Positions 17,558 through 26,971 are shown, counted from the stretch's first letter. The stretch is DNA of 64,000 nt from Aldehydirespirator sp965203635 (GCA_965203635.1 OZ241903.1:1-64000), one strand, 5' to 3'. Notes: generated by a model from the letters alone, not told the origin. Numbers and translations: made by a program.

Positions 17558-19903
17558 TTACTCGGAGGGCAGTCGCGCCCGGGAGAGCAGCGCCTCGCCA
17601 TGCCAGGCAGTCGCGGAGAACGCCGGGTCCAAGCCGGGGGCGGTGACTTCGGGGGCCATGCCCGCGGGGTCGTGGGCAACGACGTTCCACAGCAGCTTCG
17701 GGCGGCGGCCGCGCCAGCTCACCGCCCACGACACAGCCCCCAGTCGGGTCGGCACTTCATGGATCTCAACCGGCTGGCCCAGCCACGCATCCGGCCAGTA
17801 TCCGGCGAGCCGCAATGCCGGCCTGCTCCCCCCGGACGATCCCTCAGGCACATCCACCAGCAGCCGCAGCAGAGTCCGCAGGAACAACCCGCCCACCTTC
17901 AGGTCGTGGCCCTCGCCGTTGGTGCCCGTGTGCAGTTGCGGATCCATGAAGGTCGGCCAGTTCAGCGTCGGTGACGCCACCGACACCAGCGCCTCCAGCC
18001 GGTCGAACGCCCGGGCCGGAGCGGGACGCGCCTCCGCGAACGCGAGCAACGCGGTCGCCACGATGTCGTAGCCACGCGACGCAAGAACATCGGCAACGAA
18101 GTCCCGAGGCGTGCCCTCGACGGGGTCGGCTGTCACGAACGGCAGCGCCGGCGCCCATGGGACGGCCGCGTGCATCCATAGCCCGGCGTCGCGCCGTTCC
18201 CAGTCCCAGAGCCAGCTCACGGAGTCGTCCAGATCAGCTCTCGGCGACTCTCTCCACGACGGGTGCCCCCGGATGTTCAGGTAGAACGACGAGGTGTCGG
18301 GCGACGCGGCGGGATCGATTAGCAGCCGCTCCTGCAGCGTCCTCACCGAACGTCGGACCGGCTTGCGGAGCGACATCGCGGAGTGCCGGAGGTCAGCCGC
18401 CGCTCCATCGGCACCGGCGCGCTGAAGCAGGCGGAAACCGGCTCGCAGCCCCTCGCGTACCGTCCATGGCTCAGCCCACCGCTCGACGGCGACATGGGAC
18501 AGCAACCACCTCACCGCCGATGTGACGAACTTCGATATGGCATCGCCGAACGCGGGATCAGGGTGAAGCGACAGCAGATGCTCAGCGAGCACGAGCGACG
18601 TGCCCGTCACCGTGTGCCCCATGCTCGAGACGTCTCCCGATGAGTGCTGCGCCTCGGCCTGGCGGATCAGCAGATCCTGAACTGGGCGCGGCTCTCCCGA
18701 TTCGATCAACCCCAGCAACTGCACCAGGTCGTCGCCATCAAACTGTGCGTCGGTGTAAGTCGAGGGCCACAGCATCGGACCGACCACACCGGGCCCGTCA
18801 TCGCAGGGCGCTGTGCCGAGCAGTTGGTAAGCCCGCGCTGCGAGCACAGCATCGCAGAGCGGCCTGTCCGGCAAGTCCAGCCGGATACCTGCATCGAGAC
18901 GTTGGCGCCAGACGTTGGCGATTCGATCGAGCGATGAAGTAGAACGGAGTACCTGCGAAGCGGCTCGCTGGCTCGTAGCTGCATTCGACCTGAACGCGAA
19001 GCCTCTCCCCGGAACCGCGGCCCGCAGCGTCGCTCCCGCCTCGAGCAGAAAGACCACGGCCGCATTGGCCAGACGCTGCGGGCACTCGACAGAGACAGGC
19101 GACTTCAGCCGATCCGTTGACTCGAGCGCGGTGGCGCAATCGGTTCCGTGGCTGGCCGCAACGGCAGCCGCGGGATCGCGGTCGAACATCACACACAGCG
19201 GGCCGAAGCCGTCGGAAAGGCTCAGAACGCGATCCTCGACCCTGATACTGTCGATCGACCAGAGGTTGGACCACTCCCAGATGTCGCCATCCGCGAGTTC
19301 GAATGCGCCCAGGTGGTACGGGCGGGCGGCCAACGCCACATCGACCTGCGTAGGCGTGCGATTCGCGATCTCGACCACGAAGACCTCTGGTGCGGCTGAG
19401 TCATCGACGCTCGCTCCGGGGGCAACGCCGCGGGGGTAGACACTCGGCATCTTCTGGTCAGCGACAGAGGACGCATCCCCGGCTGCCCCGACCCGGTGAA
19501 CGACATCGCCGCCTTCCACGGGCAACACGGTCTCGACGACCGGCATGCCGACCACCAGACGCTGACGAACGGCAGGAGCGCGAGACGGGAACACCCAAGT
19601 GTCGCCTGCCCTGACCCACCAATCCAGTGACCATGTCCCCCACAGCAACGTCACCAGCCCCCGAGCGTCCACCGTGGCCCGGTCGAGGGTCTCGGGGCGC
19701 CCGATGAACGTCCAGGACCGTCCCCGCGTGTTCGCCAGCAGGCGAGCCTCGACGTTCTGGGCGTGGTGCCAGTAGCGGCACTCGCTCGGCTCTGGCGCGT
19801 AGGCAGGTGAGGCCGGGTCGAGTTGACGCTCGGCCCACCACGGCAAGACCCAGCTCTTCGGCGGCTCTGTCGGCGGCACCGGATGCTCACGTCGACGCGG
19901 CAC
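17558..19903 (-). CDS. Large protein resembling six-hairpin (alpha/alpha) glycosidases
   Basis: 781 residues, no signal peptide. I do not recognise a named family with certainty. The N-terminal 300 residues are beta-rich, with many short acidic and aromatic strands. From about 330 onward helical pairs appear with patterns such as VLAARAYQLLG, MLWPSTYTDAQFDGDD, FYLNIRGHPSW and NWPTFMDPQLHTGTNGEGHDLKVGG. That layout, a beta domain then a helical barrel with conserved Trp and Asp/Glu, is like GH-type six-hairpin enzymes. Its place between an SDR and an aldolase/kinase set supports a glycan or glycoside role. That is inference. Confidence 0.5.
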   Translation of the reverse strand: MPRRREHPVPPTEPPKSWVLPWWAERQLDPASPAYAPEPSECRYWHHAQNVEARLLANTRGRSWTFIGRPETLDRATVDARGLVTLLWGTWSLDWWVRAGDTWVFPSRAPAVRQRLVVGMPVVETVLPVEGGDVVHRVGAAGDASSVADQKMPSVYPRGVAPGASVDDSAAPEVFVVEIANRTPTQVDVALAARPYHLGAFELADGDIWEWSNLWSIDSIRVEDRVLSLSDGFGPLCVMFDRDPAAAVAASHGTDCATALESTDRLKSPVSVECPQRLANAAVVFLLEAGATLRAAVPGRGFAFRSNAATSQRAASQVLRSTSSLDRIANVWRQRLDAGIRLDLPDRPLCDAVLAARAYQLLGTAPCDDGPGVVGPMLWPSTYTDAQFDGDDLVQLLGLIESGEPRPVQDLLIRQAEAQHSSGDVSSMGHTVTGTSLVLAEHLLSLHPDPAFGDAISKFVTSAVRWLLSHVAVERWAEPWTVREGLRAGFRLLQRAGADGAAADLRHSAMSLRKPVRRSVRTLQERLLIDPAASPDTSSFYLNIRGHPSWRESPRADLDDSVSWLWDWERRDAGLWMHAAVPWAPALPFVTADPVEGTPRDFVADVLASRGYDIVATALLAFAEARPAPARAFDRLEALVSVASPTLNWPTFMDPQLHTGTNGEGHDLKVGGLFLRTLLRLLVDVPEGSSGGSRPALRLAGYWPDAWLGQPVEIHEVPTRLGAVSWAVSWRGRRPKLLWNVVAHDPAGMAPEVTAPGLDPAFSATAWHGEALLSRARLPSE

Positions 19904-19922
19904 TTCGTTGGACTCCGGTGCT

Positions 19923-20675
19923 TCAGCCGTGGACGTGCTTGCGGTGCCCGTAGCGCTGGCCGCCGTCCACGGTGAGGACCTCGCCCGTTATGTAGTCGGC
20001 CTCTATGAGGAACTGGACCGCCTGGCCCATTTCTTCGGGGTTGCCCCACCGGCCGACAAGCGTCTCGTCGGCCACCCGCTGGTAGGTGGCGTCGTCGTAG
20101 TCGGCAGGGCGCAGAGCCGGGCCCGGGACCACGGCGTTGACTCTGATCGTGGGGGCCAGCTCCAGGGCCAGTTGGCGGGTCAGCGAGAGGATCGCGCCCT
20201 TGCCGACAGCGTGGCCGGCGAACCCCGGCCAGGGCTCGAAGGCGCTCAGGTCGCCGATGCTGACTATCGCTCCCCCGCCGCCGGCCAGCATGACCGGCGC
20301 CACCCGGTTGGCGCAGTAGAAGGGGCCGTGGACGAGAGTGTCGATCGACCGGTGCCAAACGGTCAGGTCGTCGGTCGGGAACTCTCCGAAGGCGAAGGTG
20401 GAGGCATTGTTGACCAGTACGTCGATGGTGCCGAAGCGCTCTCTGGCCGCTTCGACCATGGCCTGGACCTGGCTGTCGTCGGTGACATCGGCCGCCACCG
20501 GCAGGGCCTGCACTCCCAGCGCCTCGGCGTCGGCCGTAGTGCGGTGGGCCTCGTCAACCGAAGTGTTGTAGTTGATCACCACGTTGGCGCCGGCTCGGGC
20601 CAGGGTCAGCGTGATGCCCCGACCGACCCGCTTGGCTCCCCCGGTCACCAGGGCCGTCCGGCCGGCAAGATCCAT
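19923..20675 (-). CDS. SDR-family protein with His in place of the catalytic Tyr
   Basis: 250 residues. The loop TGGAKRVG and the INYNTS segment are like pteridine-reductase/FolM-type SDRs. NNAS, SIGDLSAF (Ser region), VVPGPAL and a TGEVLTVDGG end are normal. At the YxxxK site the sequence is GHAVGK (codon CAC), so the catalytic Tyr is His while Lys is kept. It may be catalytically altered. It is the first gene of the leftward cluster, 19 nt from the glycosidase-like gene. Confidence 0.8.
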   Translation of the reverse strand: MDLAGRTALVTGGAKRVGRGITLTLARAGANVVINYNTSVDEAHRTTADAEALGVQALPVAADVTDDSQVQAMVEAARERFGTIDVLVNNASTFAFGEFPTDDLTVWHRSIDTLVHGPFYCANRVAPVMLAGGGGAIVSIGDLSAFEPWPGFAGHAVGKGAILSLTRQLALELAPTIRVNAVVPGPALRPADYDDATYQRVADETLVGRWGNPEEMGQAVQFLIEADYITGEVLTVDGGQRYGHRKHVHG

Positions 20676-20722
20676 CGCGAGAGTATGCCCCGCCTGCGCA
20701 CCTTCTCAGAAGGCCGGCGCGC

Positions 20723-20728
20723 TAGCTT
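20723..20728 (+). promoter_or_regulatory. TANNNT -10 box (nucS)
   Basis: TAGCTT, seven nt before GTG 20736. Confidence 0.55.
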
Positions 20729-20735
20729 GGCGGCG

Positions 20736-21404
20736 GTGCGGCTCGTGATCGCCCGCTGCACCGTCGACTACGACGGTCGCCTGCAGGCCCATCTGCCCTC
20801 GGCCGTGCGCCTCATCATGGTGAAGGCCGACGGTTGCGTGGCCGTCCATGCCGACGGGGGCGCCTACAAGCCGCTCAACTGGATGAACTCCCCCAACCGG
20901 CTGGTGATCGACACCGACGCCGGGGTGTGGCGGGTGACGGCTCCGGGCCGCAGCGACTCCCTTGTCATCACGATCGAGGAGATTCTCCACGACAGCACCC
21001 ACGAGATGGGCACCGATCCCGGACTGCAGAAGGACGGCGTGGAGGCGCAGATGCAGGAGCTCCTCGCCCACAACCCGGACGCCATCGAGGACGGCTTCAC
21101 CCTGGTGCGGCGGGAGTTCCCGACAGCCATCGGACCCGTGGACCTGCTGTGCCGCGATTCGTCGGGCAACGCGGTGGCAGTCGAGGTGAAGCGCAACGGC
21201 GAGATCGACGGGGTGGAGCAGCTCACCCGGTACCTGCACTACTTGAACTCCGACCCGAGCCTGGCGCCGGTGCGGGGCGTGTTCGTGGCCCGGACCATCA
21301 AGCCGCAGGCCAAGGTGCTCGCAACCGACCGCTCCATCGACTGCGTCGAGGTGGACTACGACGAGCTGCGGGGCATCGAGTCGCCGGAGTTGAGATTGTT
21401 CTGA
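20736..21404 (+). CDS. nucS: Endonuclease NucS (EndoMS), mismatch repair
   Basis: 222 residues from GTG 20736, start fixed by family N-terminus RLVIARCTVDYDGRL and a TAGCTT box. NucS makes double-strand cuts at mismatches and replaces MutS/MutL in most actinobacteria, working with the beta clamp. The N-terminal DNA-binding part has HADGGAYKPLNWM. The C-terminal RecB-like nuclease has EAQMQELL, GPVDLLCRD (metal Asp), VAVEVKRNGEIDGVEQLTRYL (E-x-K) and a C-terminal LRLF, consistent with the short tail used for clamp binding. Confidence 0.94.
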   Translation: MRLVIARCTVDYDGRLQAHLPSAVRLIMVKADGCVAVHADGGAYKPLNWMNSPNRLVIDTDAGVWRVTAPGRSDSLVITIEEILHDSTHEMGTDPGLQKDGVEAQMQELLAHNPDAIEDGFTLVRREFPTAIGPVDLLCRDSSGNAVAVEVKRNGEIDGVEQLTRYLHYLNSDPSLAPVRGVFVARTIKPQAKVLATDRSIDCVEVDYDELRGIESPELRLF

Positions 21405-21448
21405 ACGGCTGGCGGCGCTGGTGCGCCAGCGAGATCACTTGCTGCGGA

Positions 21449-21454
21449 TAGCCT
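21449..21454 (+). promoter_or_regulatory. TANNNT -10 box (VanW-family gene)
   Basis: TAGCCT, six nt before GTG 21461. Confidence 0.5.
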
Positions 21455-21460
21455 CAAACC

Positions 21461-23338
21461 GTGCTCAGGCGGCTGCTAGGACGGCAGGTTCGGCACGTGC
21501 GACTATGGCCGTTCCTCGTCGGAGTAGCAGTGGTGATCGCTGCTCTGATCGTCGGCTGGCAGGTCTACGAGGCACGCCAGGAGACCCGCATCCGTCCGGG
21601 AGCGACGGTGTCGGGTGTCGAGATCGGCGGACTGGAGCCCGAAGAGGCCGTCATCGCGCTCGAGCCCGTCGTCCAGGAGGTAGCCGAGACCACCATCGAC
21701 CTCCAGTTCCCGGACATCGACCTGGAGTTCCTGGGCCACACGATCACGGTCACCGCCGAGGAGCTCGGAATATCGCTGGATGCCGAGCGGATTCTCGCCG
21801 AGGCCGACAACCCGCCCCCGCCGGTGGTCCGGCCGGCCGCGTGGCTGTTCGATCTGTTCGCCAGCCGCGACGTGCGCCCATCGGTGACCACCGACTTGGG
21901 AACTCTCGCCGACACAGTCGACCCCTACACCGACGCCGAGACGCCCCGGATCCAGTTCGTCGATGGAGCCTTCCAGCCGATTCTCCACATCGATGTGCCC
22001 GTCCCCGACATGGAGTTGCTGGCCCTCAGGCTCGAAGACGCCGTGCTCAACAACATGGGCGGCCGGGTTGCCGTCGAGGTTCCGATACGCGGCATGGAGC
22101 CGGCCGACCCGATCGCGGTCGCGCTGGCCGGCGCCCTCGCCACCAAGGCCAACGAGATCACTGAGGGAGGGGTTCAACTCCAACTCGAGGGCACCACCGA
22201 GACGCTCGCCATCCGAGAGGAGGTCCTGCGGGGGTTCATCGTCCTTGAGGGAGAGCAGCACGACACGCACCTCGGCCTCAACCCGCAGATCTCCGCCACC
22301 CTCGCCAGCCTCTTCGTGGGGATCGGCAGTGAAGGGACCCCCGCGACCATCGGCCTGGACCAAGACGGTGCCGTGACGATCTCCGAAGGCCAGGCCGGAT
22401 TCAAGTGCTGCCACGAAACGGCTGCCGACGCTCTGCTGCAGGGGATGATCGACGGCCAGCCGGTGATAGTGCTGCCGGCCACCCCCAACCCCCACCCCCG
22501 GGGACGGGAGTGGGCCGAGTCGCTCGGGATTCTCCAGGTTGTCGGCGAGTTCACCACGCGCTTCACGCCGGCCCAGGACCGGATCATCAACATCGCCCGC
22601 ATCTCGGAGCTGACCCGCGGGGTGATCATCGAGCCCGGCCAGCGGTTCTCGGTCAACGGCCACGTCGGGCCGCGCACGACCGGCAAGGGGTTCGTCCCGG
22701 CCAAGATGATCCTCGACGGCGTGTTCGTGGACTCTGTGGGGGGCGGCATCTCGCAGTACGCCACCACGCTGTTCAACGCGGCCTTCTTCGCGGGGCTCGA
22801 CTTCATCGACTACCAGAGCCACACGATCTACTTGAGCCGCTACCCCTACGGGCGCGAGGCCACGGTGTCGTATCCGGCGCCTGACCTGGTGCTGGAGAAC
22901 AACACCCCCTACGGCGTCATGCTGTGGCCCACCACCGCCGACGACTCGATCACGGTGAGGCTCTACTCCACGCCGTCGGTGCTGGCCGAGCAGACCGGCC
23001 AGTGGACCCGGACCGTGGGAACCTCCTGCACGCGGGTGACCACGGAGCGGACACGCACATACTTGGACGACGGCCGCACCGAGACCGACACGGTGTGGGC
23101 CCAGTACCGACCCGAGGGCCTCAAGTGCGACGGGTCTCCCTCGGTCACGACGACGACAACGTCCACCACGGTCGTGTCACCCGAGGAGGGTGAGCAGTTG
23201 GGCGAGGAGGCCGGCTGGGAGCAGGGCGAGACCGGAACAGACTTCGGCGGCGAGGATCCCGGCCGGCAGGGCGGCGAGTCGGGTGAGCCAGGGGGTAGTG
23301 TCTCGCCTTCCACGACCGTCCCAGGTGAATCTCAATGA
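21461..23338 (+). CDS. Membrane-anchored VanW-family protein
   Basis: 625 residues. One N-terminal membrane helix (about 15-37) puts the rest outside the cell. Repeated peptidoglycan-binding-4-like segments follow (GATVSGVEIGGLEPEEA, residues 46 onward). The VanW domain is at about 370-500, with EFTTRF, NIARISELTRGVIIEPGQRFSVN, GGGISQYATTLFNAAFFAGL and HTIYLSRYPYGREATV. A Thr- then Gly/Glu-rich tail ends the protein. VanW proteins are linked to cell-wall processes, but no activity is firmly assigned. The last codons overlap the PAP2 ATG (ATGA). Confidence 0.87.
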   Translation: MLRRLLGRQVRHVRLWPFLVGVAVVIAALIVGWQVYEARQETRIRPGATVSGVEIGGLEPEEAVIALEPVVQEVAETTIDLQFPDIDLEFLGHTITVTAEELGISLDAERILAEADNPPPPVVRPAAWLFDLFASRDVRPSVTTDLGTLADTVDPYTDAETPRIQFVDGAFQPILHIDVPVPDMELLALRLEDAVLNNMGGRVAVEVPIRGMEPADPIAVALAGALATKANEITEGGVQLQLEGTTETLAIREEVLRGFIVLEGEQHDTHLGLNPQISATLASLFVGIGSEGTPATIGLDQDGAVTISEGQAGFKCCHETAADALLQGMIDGQPVIVLPATPNPHPRGREWAESLGILQVVGEFTTRFTPAQDRIINIARISELTRGVIIEPGQRFSVNGHVGPRTTGKGFVPAKMILDGVFVDSVGGGISQYATTLFNAAFFAGLDFIDYQSHTIYLSRYPYGREATVSYPAPDLVLENNTPYGVMLWPTTADDSITVRLYSTPSVLAEQTGQWTRTVGTSCTRVTTERTRTYLDDGRTETDTVWAQYRPEGLKCDGSPSVTTTTTSTTVVSPEEGEQLGEEAGWEQGETGTDFGGEDPGRQGGESGEPGGSVSPSTTVPGESQ

Positions 23339-23859
23339 GCGATGCCCAAAAGCCCGTCGAGGGCATCGACGATGCGGTCGACGCCTGGTGGGAGCGGGCC
23401 CTGCGGGGCAAGCCCGCCCTGGACCGGATCATGTACTCGGCGTCGGAGGCCGCCAACCACTCACGGCTGTGGCACGCGCTCGGGGCCGCCCAGGCCGTGG
23501 CGCGGCGAAGCCATCGTCCGGCTGCCGAGCTCAGCATCTCCCTCCTCGCGGAAGCAGTGCTGGTCAACGGCGTCATCAAGACGGCCTTCGGGCGGCGACG
23601 TCCGGTCTTCGCGGGGAACCGGCCCCACACCCTGCGCCAGCCCCTCACCAGCAGCTTTCCCAGCGGTCACGCCAGTGCAGCCATGGTCGCGGCGTCGCTG
23701 CTGTCACGCCGCAGCCCCTGGGCGCCCGCGTACTACGCGCTGGGGCTGGTGGTGGCGCTGAGCCGCATACACGTCCGGATCCACCACGCCAGCGATGTGG
23801 CCGCAGGGATCGGGACCGGCGCGGTGCTCGGCGCGGTCGCCCGCCGCCTGTGGCGCTGA
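23335..23859 (+). CDS. PAP2-family membrane phosphatase
   Basis: 174 residues. The phosphatase motifs are complete: KTAFGRRRP, SFPSGHAS and SRIHVRIHHASDVAAG. The family dephosphorylates lipid phosphates such as undecaprenyl diphosphate or phosphatidic acid on the outer membrane face. Weak hydrophobic segments surround the motifs. Translationally coupled to the VanW gene, which fits a cell-envelope task. Confidence 0.87.
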   Translation: MSDAQKPVEGIDDAVDAWWERALRGKPALDRIMYSASEAANHSRLWHALGAAQAVARRSHRPAAELSISLLAEAVLVNGVIKTAFGRRRPVFAGNRPHTLRQPLTSSFPSGHASAAMVAASLLSRRSPWAPAYYALGLVVALSRIHVRIHHASDVAAGIGTGAVLGAVARRLWR

Positions 23860-23877
23860 GACCCGCGGCACCGGGTC
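23860..23877 (+). terminator. Small hairpin after the PAP2 gene
   Basis: GACCCG and CGGGTC pair around a 6-nt loop directly after the stop. There is no U-run, so termination is only a guess. Confidence 0.35.
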
Positions 23878-23937
23878 ATACGAACGCACGCGGGCTGGTG
23901 CAGGCTCCTCGCGTCGGGGCGGGGTGTCTCCCGCTCT

Positions 23938-23984
23938 TGTTCGCTGCGCTCACGGGCCGCTCGGGCCACGGCCTCGCCCGTATG
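23938..23984 (+). repeat. Dispersed 47-bp intergenic repeat, copy 2
   Basis: One mismatch to 4253-4299. The shared CCGCTCGGCCTCTA block follows at 24004-24017, immediately before the -10 box of the next gene. Confidence 0.8.
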
Positions 23985-24020
23985 GTCGGACTCGCGCCCC
24001 TATCCGCTCGGCCTCTAACC

Positions 24021-24026
24021 TAGGAT
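24021..24026 (+). promoter_or_regulatory. TANNNT -10 box (SDR)
   Basis: TAGGAT, six nt before GTG 24033. Confidence 0.55.
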
Positions 24027-24032
24027 CGAGAC

Positions 24033-24845
24033 GTGGAACTCGAAGGGGCTGTCGCGGTGGTGACGGGCGCCGCCAGCGGCATTGGACGCTCCCTGGCCCG
24101 GGCCTTGGCGCTCGATGCTGGGGCCTTGGTGGTGGCAGCCGACATCGACGGGACCGGCGCCGAGGCCGTGGCCGCCGGGATCGCCGCCGAGGCCGCGCCC
24201 GGGAGCCCGGTCGGCTTCGCAGCGGAGATCGACGTGACCGACGAAGCCGCGGTGGTAGCCCTGGTCGATGGGGTCGAGGAGAGCCTCGGCCCGATCGAGC
24301 TGTGGTGCGGCAACGCCGGCATCTCCCGCATGGGCGGAGTGGAGCGTCCGGACGAGGAATGGAACCTCGTGTGGGACGTGAACCTGATGGCCCATGTCAT
24401 CGCCTGCAGGCATCTCGTGCCGAGATGGGTGGATCGAGGCTCGGGCCATCTGCTGGTCACCGCCTCGGCGGCAGGGCTGCTGACCGGATTGGGAACCGCG
24501 TCGTACGCGGTCACCAAGCACGCCGCGGTGGCGCTGGCCGAGTGGATCGCCATCACCCATGGCGACGACGGCGTGAGGGTGTCGTGCCTGTGCCCCCAGG
24601 GGGTTCGCACTCCGATGACGGAATCGGACTGGATGCTCGGAGTGGCCCAGGTGGAGGCCCTAGGCCTGATGGAGCCCGAAGAGGTCGCGACCGTGACGGT
24701 GGAGGCGCTTCGACAGGACCGCTTCCTGATACTGCCCCACCCTGAAGTGGAGACCTACGAGCAGCGCCGAGCCGGTGACCGGGAGCGTTGGCTGCGCGGT
24801 ATGCGGCGCATGCAGAAGGGTCTGCTGGGAACTTCGGGCTCATAA
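24033..24845 (+). CDS. Short-chain dehydrogenase/reductase
   Basis: 270 residues. TGAASGIG, ADIDG (NAD-type acidic residue), GNAGI, VTASAAG (catalytic Ser), YAVTK and CPQGVRTPM. The extended C-terminus with EVETYEQRR is common in actinobacterial SDRs of unassigned substrate. Last ordinary-composition gene before the lower-GC island. Confidence 0.84.
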   Translation: MELEGAVAVVTGAASGIGRSLARALALDAGALVVAADIDGTGAEAVAAGIAAEAAPGSPVGFAAEIDVTDEAAVVALVDGVEESLGPIELWCGNAGISRMGGVERPDEEWNLVWDVNLMAHVIACRHLVPRWVDRGSGHLLVTASAAGLLTGLGTASYAVTKHAAVALAEWIAITHGDDGVRVSCLCPQGVRTPMTESDWMLGVAQVEALGLMEPEEVATVTVEALRQDRFLILPHPEVETYEQRRAGDRERWLRGMRRMQKGLLGTSGS

Positions 24846-24893
24846 CCCAATGGTCGGAGCTGTCCTTCCACCGTCAAGCCCGAAGCATGAATC

Positions 24894-25103
24894 TCATAGC
24901 TTGGCGTATCGGTAGGTGTTTCGAATGTTTGCACTGAAGTACGTGCCGTGTGAAGATGCTTGCATCAGAGCTTCATGCTCATGTGTCGGCACATCGAAAT
25001 ACTGATATATGCCGCCGTTTCGAAACTCTACTTCCAGCGTGGAATTGGCTGGATTGTAGCCTACCGAGGCAAGATTGCTTGAACTCACTGGCACTCTATC
25101 CAT
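24894..25103 (-). CDS. KTSC-domain small protein overlapping herA
   Basis: 69 residues from ATG 25103, preceded by GGAG eight nt upstream inside the herA coding end. A longer in-frame start exists but would lie wholly inside herA. The sequence fits the KTSC domain (named from the lysyl-tRNA synthetase C-terminus): a GGIYQYFDVP centre with the YxY motif and a final SSHGTYFSANIRNTYRYAKL. The Pfam family has no proven function; RNA binding has been suggested. It overlaps herA by 8 nt, so it is probably translated with the SIR2-HerA pair. Confidence 0.82.
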   Translation of the reverse strand: MDRVPVSSSNLASVGYNPANSTLEVEFRNGGIYQYFDVPTHEHEALMQASSHGTYFSANIRNTYRYAKL

Positions 25104-26970
25104 CAGTTGTCTCCTGACTCCCGGATTCAGTGGCACGCTCTCGGCGCCAACGGCGAAGTAGCTCTTGGTAGTCCGCGTTATGCACCGGCGCGTTCCATCC
25201 CTTGTCGGCCTCGGAACTATAGACCGCCGGATCGTCGCTCTCAGGACGATCTTGTGGCCGAGGCACATCAATGGTAGTTCGCATGGGAAGGTTCACAGCT
25301 TCACCAACAACGATAGCTTCTCCTGTGCGCAACACGGGCAGCATATCGAACAGGCCCTGCAGATTGTCGCTGGCTGCAGCCGTGACATGCCGTCGATCTG
25401 TGGAGTTAGCGAGGCGCATTGCGAAGAGCGTCCCGCACTGAGAGAGAATACCCGAGTCAAGTTCTGACGGTCGCTGACTCACCAACATGGCACCCAATCC
25501 GTATTTCCGCCCTTCCTTGACTACTCGCCTGACCGAGGCTGCCGCCGCGCCGCCGCCATCGGCACCCAAATACGCATGGGCCTCCTCGAGAACGATCAGT
25601 AAGGGTCGCTGACGGCCACCCTCGGGAAGATAACGTCCCCAGAACAGCGCGTCGAACAGCAGCCTTAGTAGCGCCCCAATCAGGTCTGACTGAATGAGCG
25701 CCGGGACACCCGAGAGGTCGAGAATCGTAATCGGCCGATCAGACCCAACCCAAGAGGTCAAGAGAGCATCTAAGTCCTGTTCTGGCTGGGCGTTGATGTC
25801 ATCGTGGCTTACCAAGGGGCACCACGGTCCAGGCCGAAATAGGAAGTCGTACCGCGGATCTTTCAGACGCGAGGATGTAGCGAATAGCTGTCTACTGATA
25901 TTCAACGTGGAGCCGCTGCGATAGACACGATTATCCCCTCCGGGCGTGAGCGGCAGATATTCGGGAGGTTGTGCCTTCATGATGTCGCCGAGCCTAAGTG
26001 ACCCGTCGGCATCACGAACGAGTGCTTCAGTATCACGGCTCTGGTTCGAACTGGGACCAACGGTGTGCGTCGAAAGCACACTGCGCCAAAGCTCATACCA
26101 GAGCCGGTGAATGCTAAACGGCACTGGTGAGTCAACTGTGAGCGTGTCCTCGGTCACGCCACTTCTCTGCTGTGCGTTGAGAGATTCCAGTTTCAGGCGA
26201 CGTATGTAGTCCAGGATCGCTGCTCGATCAGCGTCTCCTACTTCGTGGAACGGCGTCATCGGGAGCAACTCATCAACTGATAATGCCCAATATGGAACAT
26301 AAAGCTGCTCTTCTCCGGCTGAAGGATCTGCATTCACTCTAAACACCGTTGCACGCTCGCGGAAAGCGCGAGGATACTCTCCATGGATGTCGAGGATGAT
26401 GAAGCGCGAGGACGGATAGTGTGCGTGGTCCGACATAGCAGTTAGGATGCCAGCAACGGTCGTCGACTTTCCGGCTCCGGTTGTGCCCAGTACGGCACTG
26501 TGTCTGGTGACCAACCGATTGATATCGATCATCGCCGGAATCGAAGTAGAACTTGCGACGCTTCCAATCCGAAGAAAGCTGGAATCCTGAGGAACCCCAT
26601 AGATCTGGGCTAGGTCATCCGCTGTGGTGAGATGAGCCTCATCGTTGATTGTTGGGTACTGTGAGATCCCACGCTGGAATGTGCCCGCCTTCTGGCCCTC
26701 ACCGATAAGTTGGACCCTCATCCAACGATGTCCGTGAGGTTCGGCTACAGCCAATGCCTCTGGCACAGCACCTGCGCCTACCTGTGACACAATGCCAAAG
26801 AGGTCCACAAAGCCGATCGGAATACGGACGAAGCTTCCGACTTGACCAACGCGATACCCAATACCGTCGATGAACATCAAACCCGATGCAGTTGCATCGT
26901 CGAGTTGAACCGTCACCGTCGCACCAACGACATCTTGTACCGTTCCCAAGTAGGTCGGCTGACGAACCAC
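25096..26970 (-). CDS. HerA-like hexameric ATPase of a SIR2-HerA defence pair
   Basis: 624 residues from GTG 26970, one nt after the SIR2 stop; ATG 27006 is an alternative that overlaps SIR2 by 35 nt. An N-terminal HAS-barrel (GTVQDVVGATVTVQLDD) precedes a FtsK/HerA ATPase core. Walker A GTTGAGKST is near residues 163-171, with LDIHGEY next. Walker B is LLIVLEEAHAYL near 460, followed by SQRPSELDSGILSQCGT with the sensor. The C-terminus has the family end MRTTIDVP. In known systems the HerA hexamer assembles with SIR2 and controls its NADase or nuclease activity on phage infection. GC content is clearly lower than in flanking genes. Confidence 0.87.
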   Translation of the reverse strand: MVRQPTYLGTVQDVVGATVTVQLDDATASGLMFIDGIGYRVGQVGSFVRIPIGFVDLFGIVSQVGAGAVPEALAVAEPHGHRWMRVQLIGEGQKAGTFQRGISQYPTINDEAHLTTADDLAQIYGVPQDSSFLRIGSVASSTSIPAMIDINRLVTRHSAVLGTTGAGKSTTVAGILTAMSDHAHYPSSRFIILDIHGEYPRAFRERATVFRVNADPSAGEEQLYVPYWALSVDELLPMTPFHEVGDADRAAILDYIRRLKLESLNAQQRSGVTEDTLTVDSPVPFSIHRLWYELWRSVLSTHTVGPSSNQSRDTEALVRDADGSLRLGDIMKAQPPEYLPLTPGGDNRVYRSGSTLNISRQLFATSSRLKDPRYDFLFRPGPWCPLVSHDDINAQPEQDLDALLTSWVGSDRPITILDLSGVPALIQSDLIGALLRLLFDALFWGRYLPEGGRQRPLLIVLEEAHAYLGADGGGAAAASVRRVVKEGRKYGLGAMLVSQRPSELDSGILSQCGTLFAMRLANSTDRRHVTAAASDNLQGLFDMLPVLRTGEAIVVGEAVNLPMRTTIDVPRPQDRPESDDPAVYSSEADKGWNAPVHNADYQELLRRWRRERATESGSQETTDG

Positions 26971-26971
26971 G

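Noticed and set aside
19908..20735. Long N-terminal extension of NucS
   Set aside because: It is antisense to the SDR; family start and TAGCTT box place the GTG at 20736.
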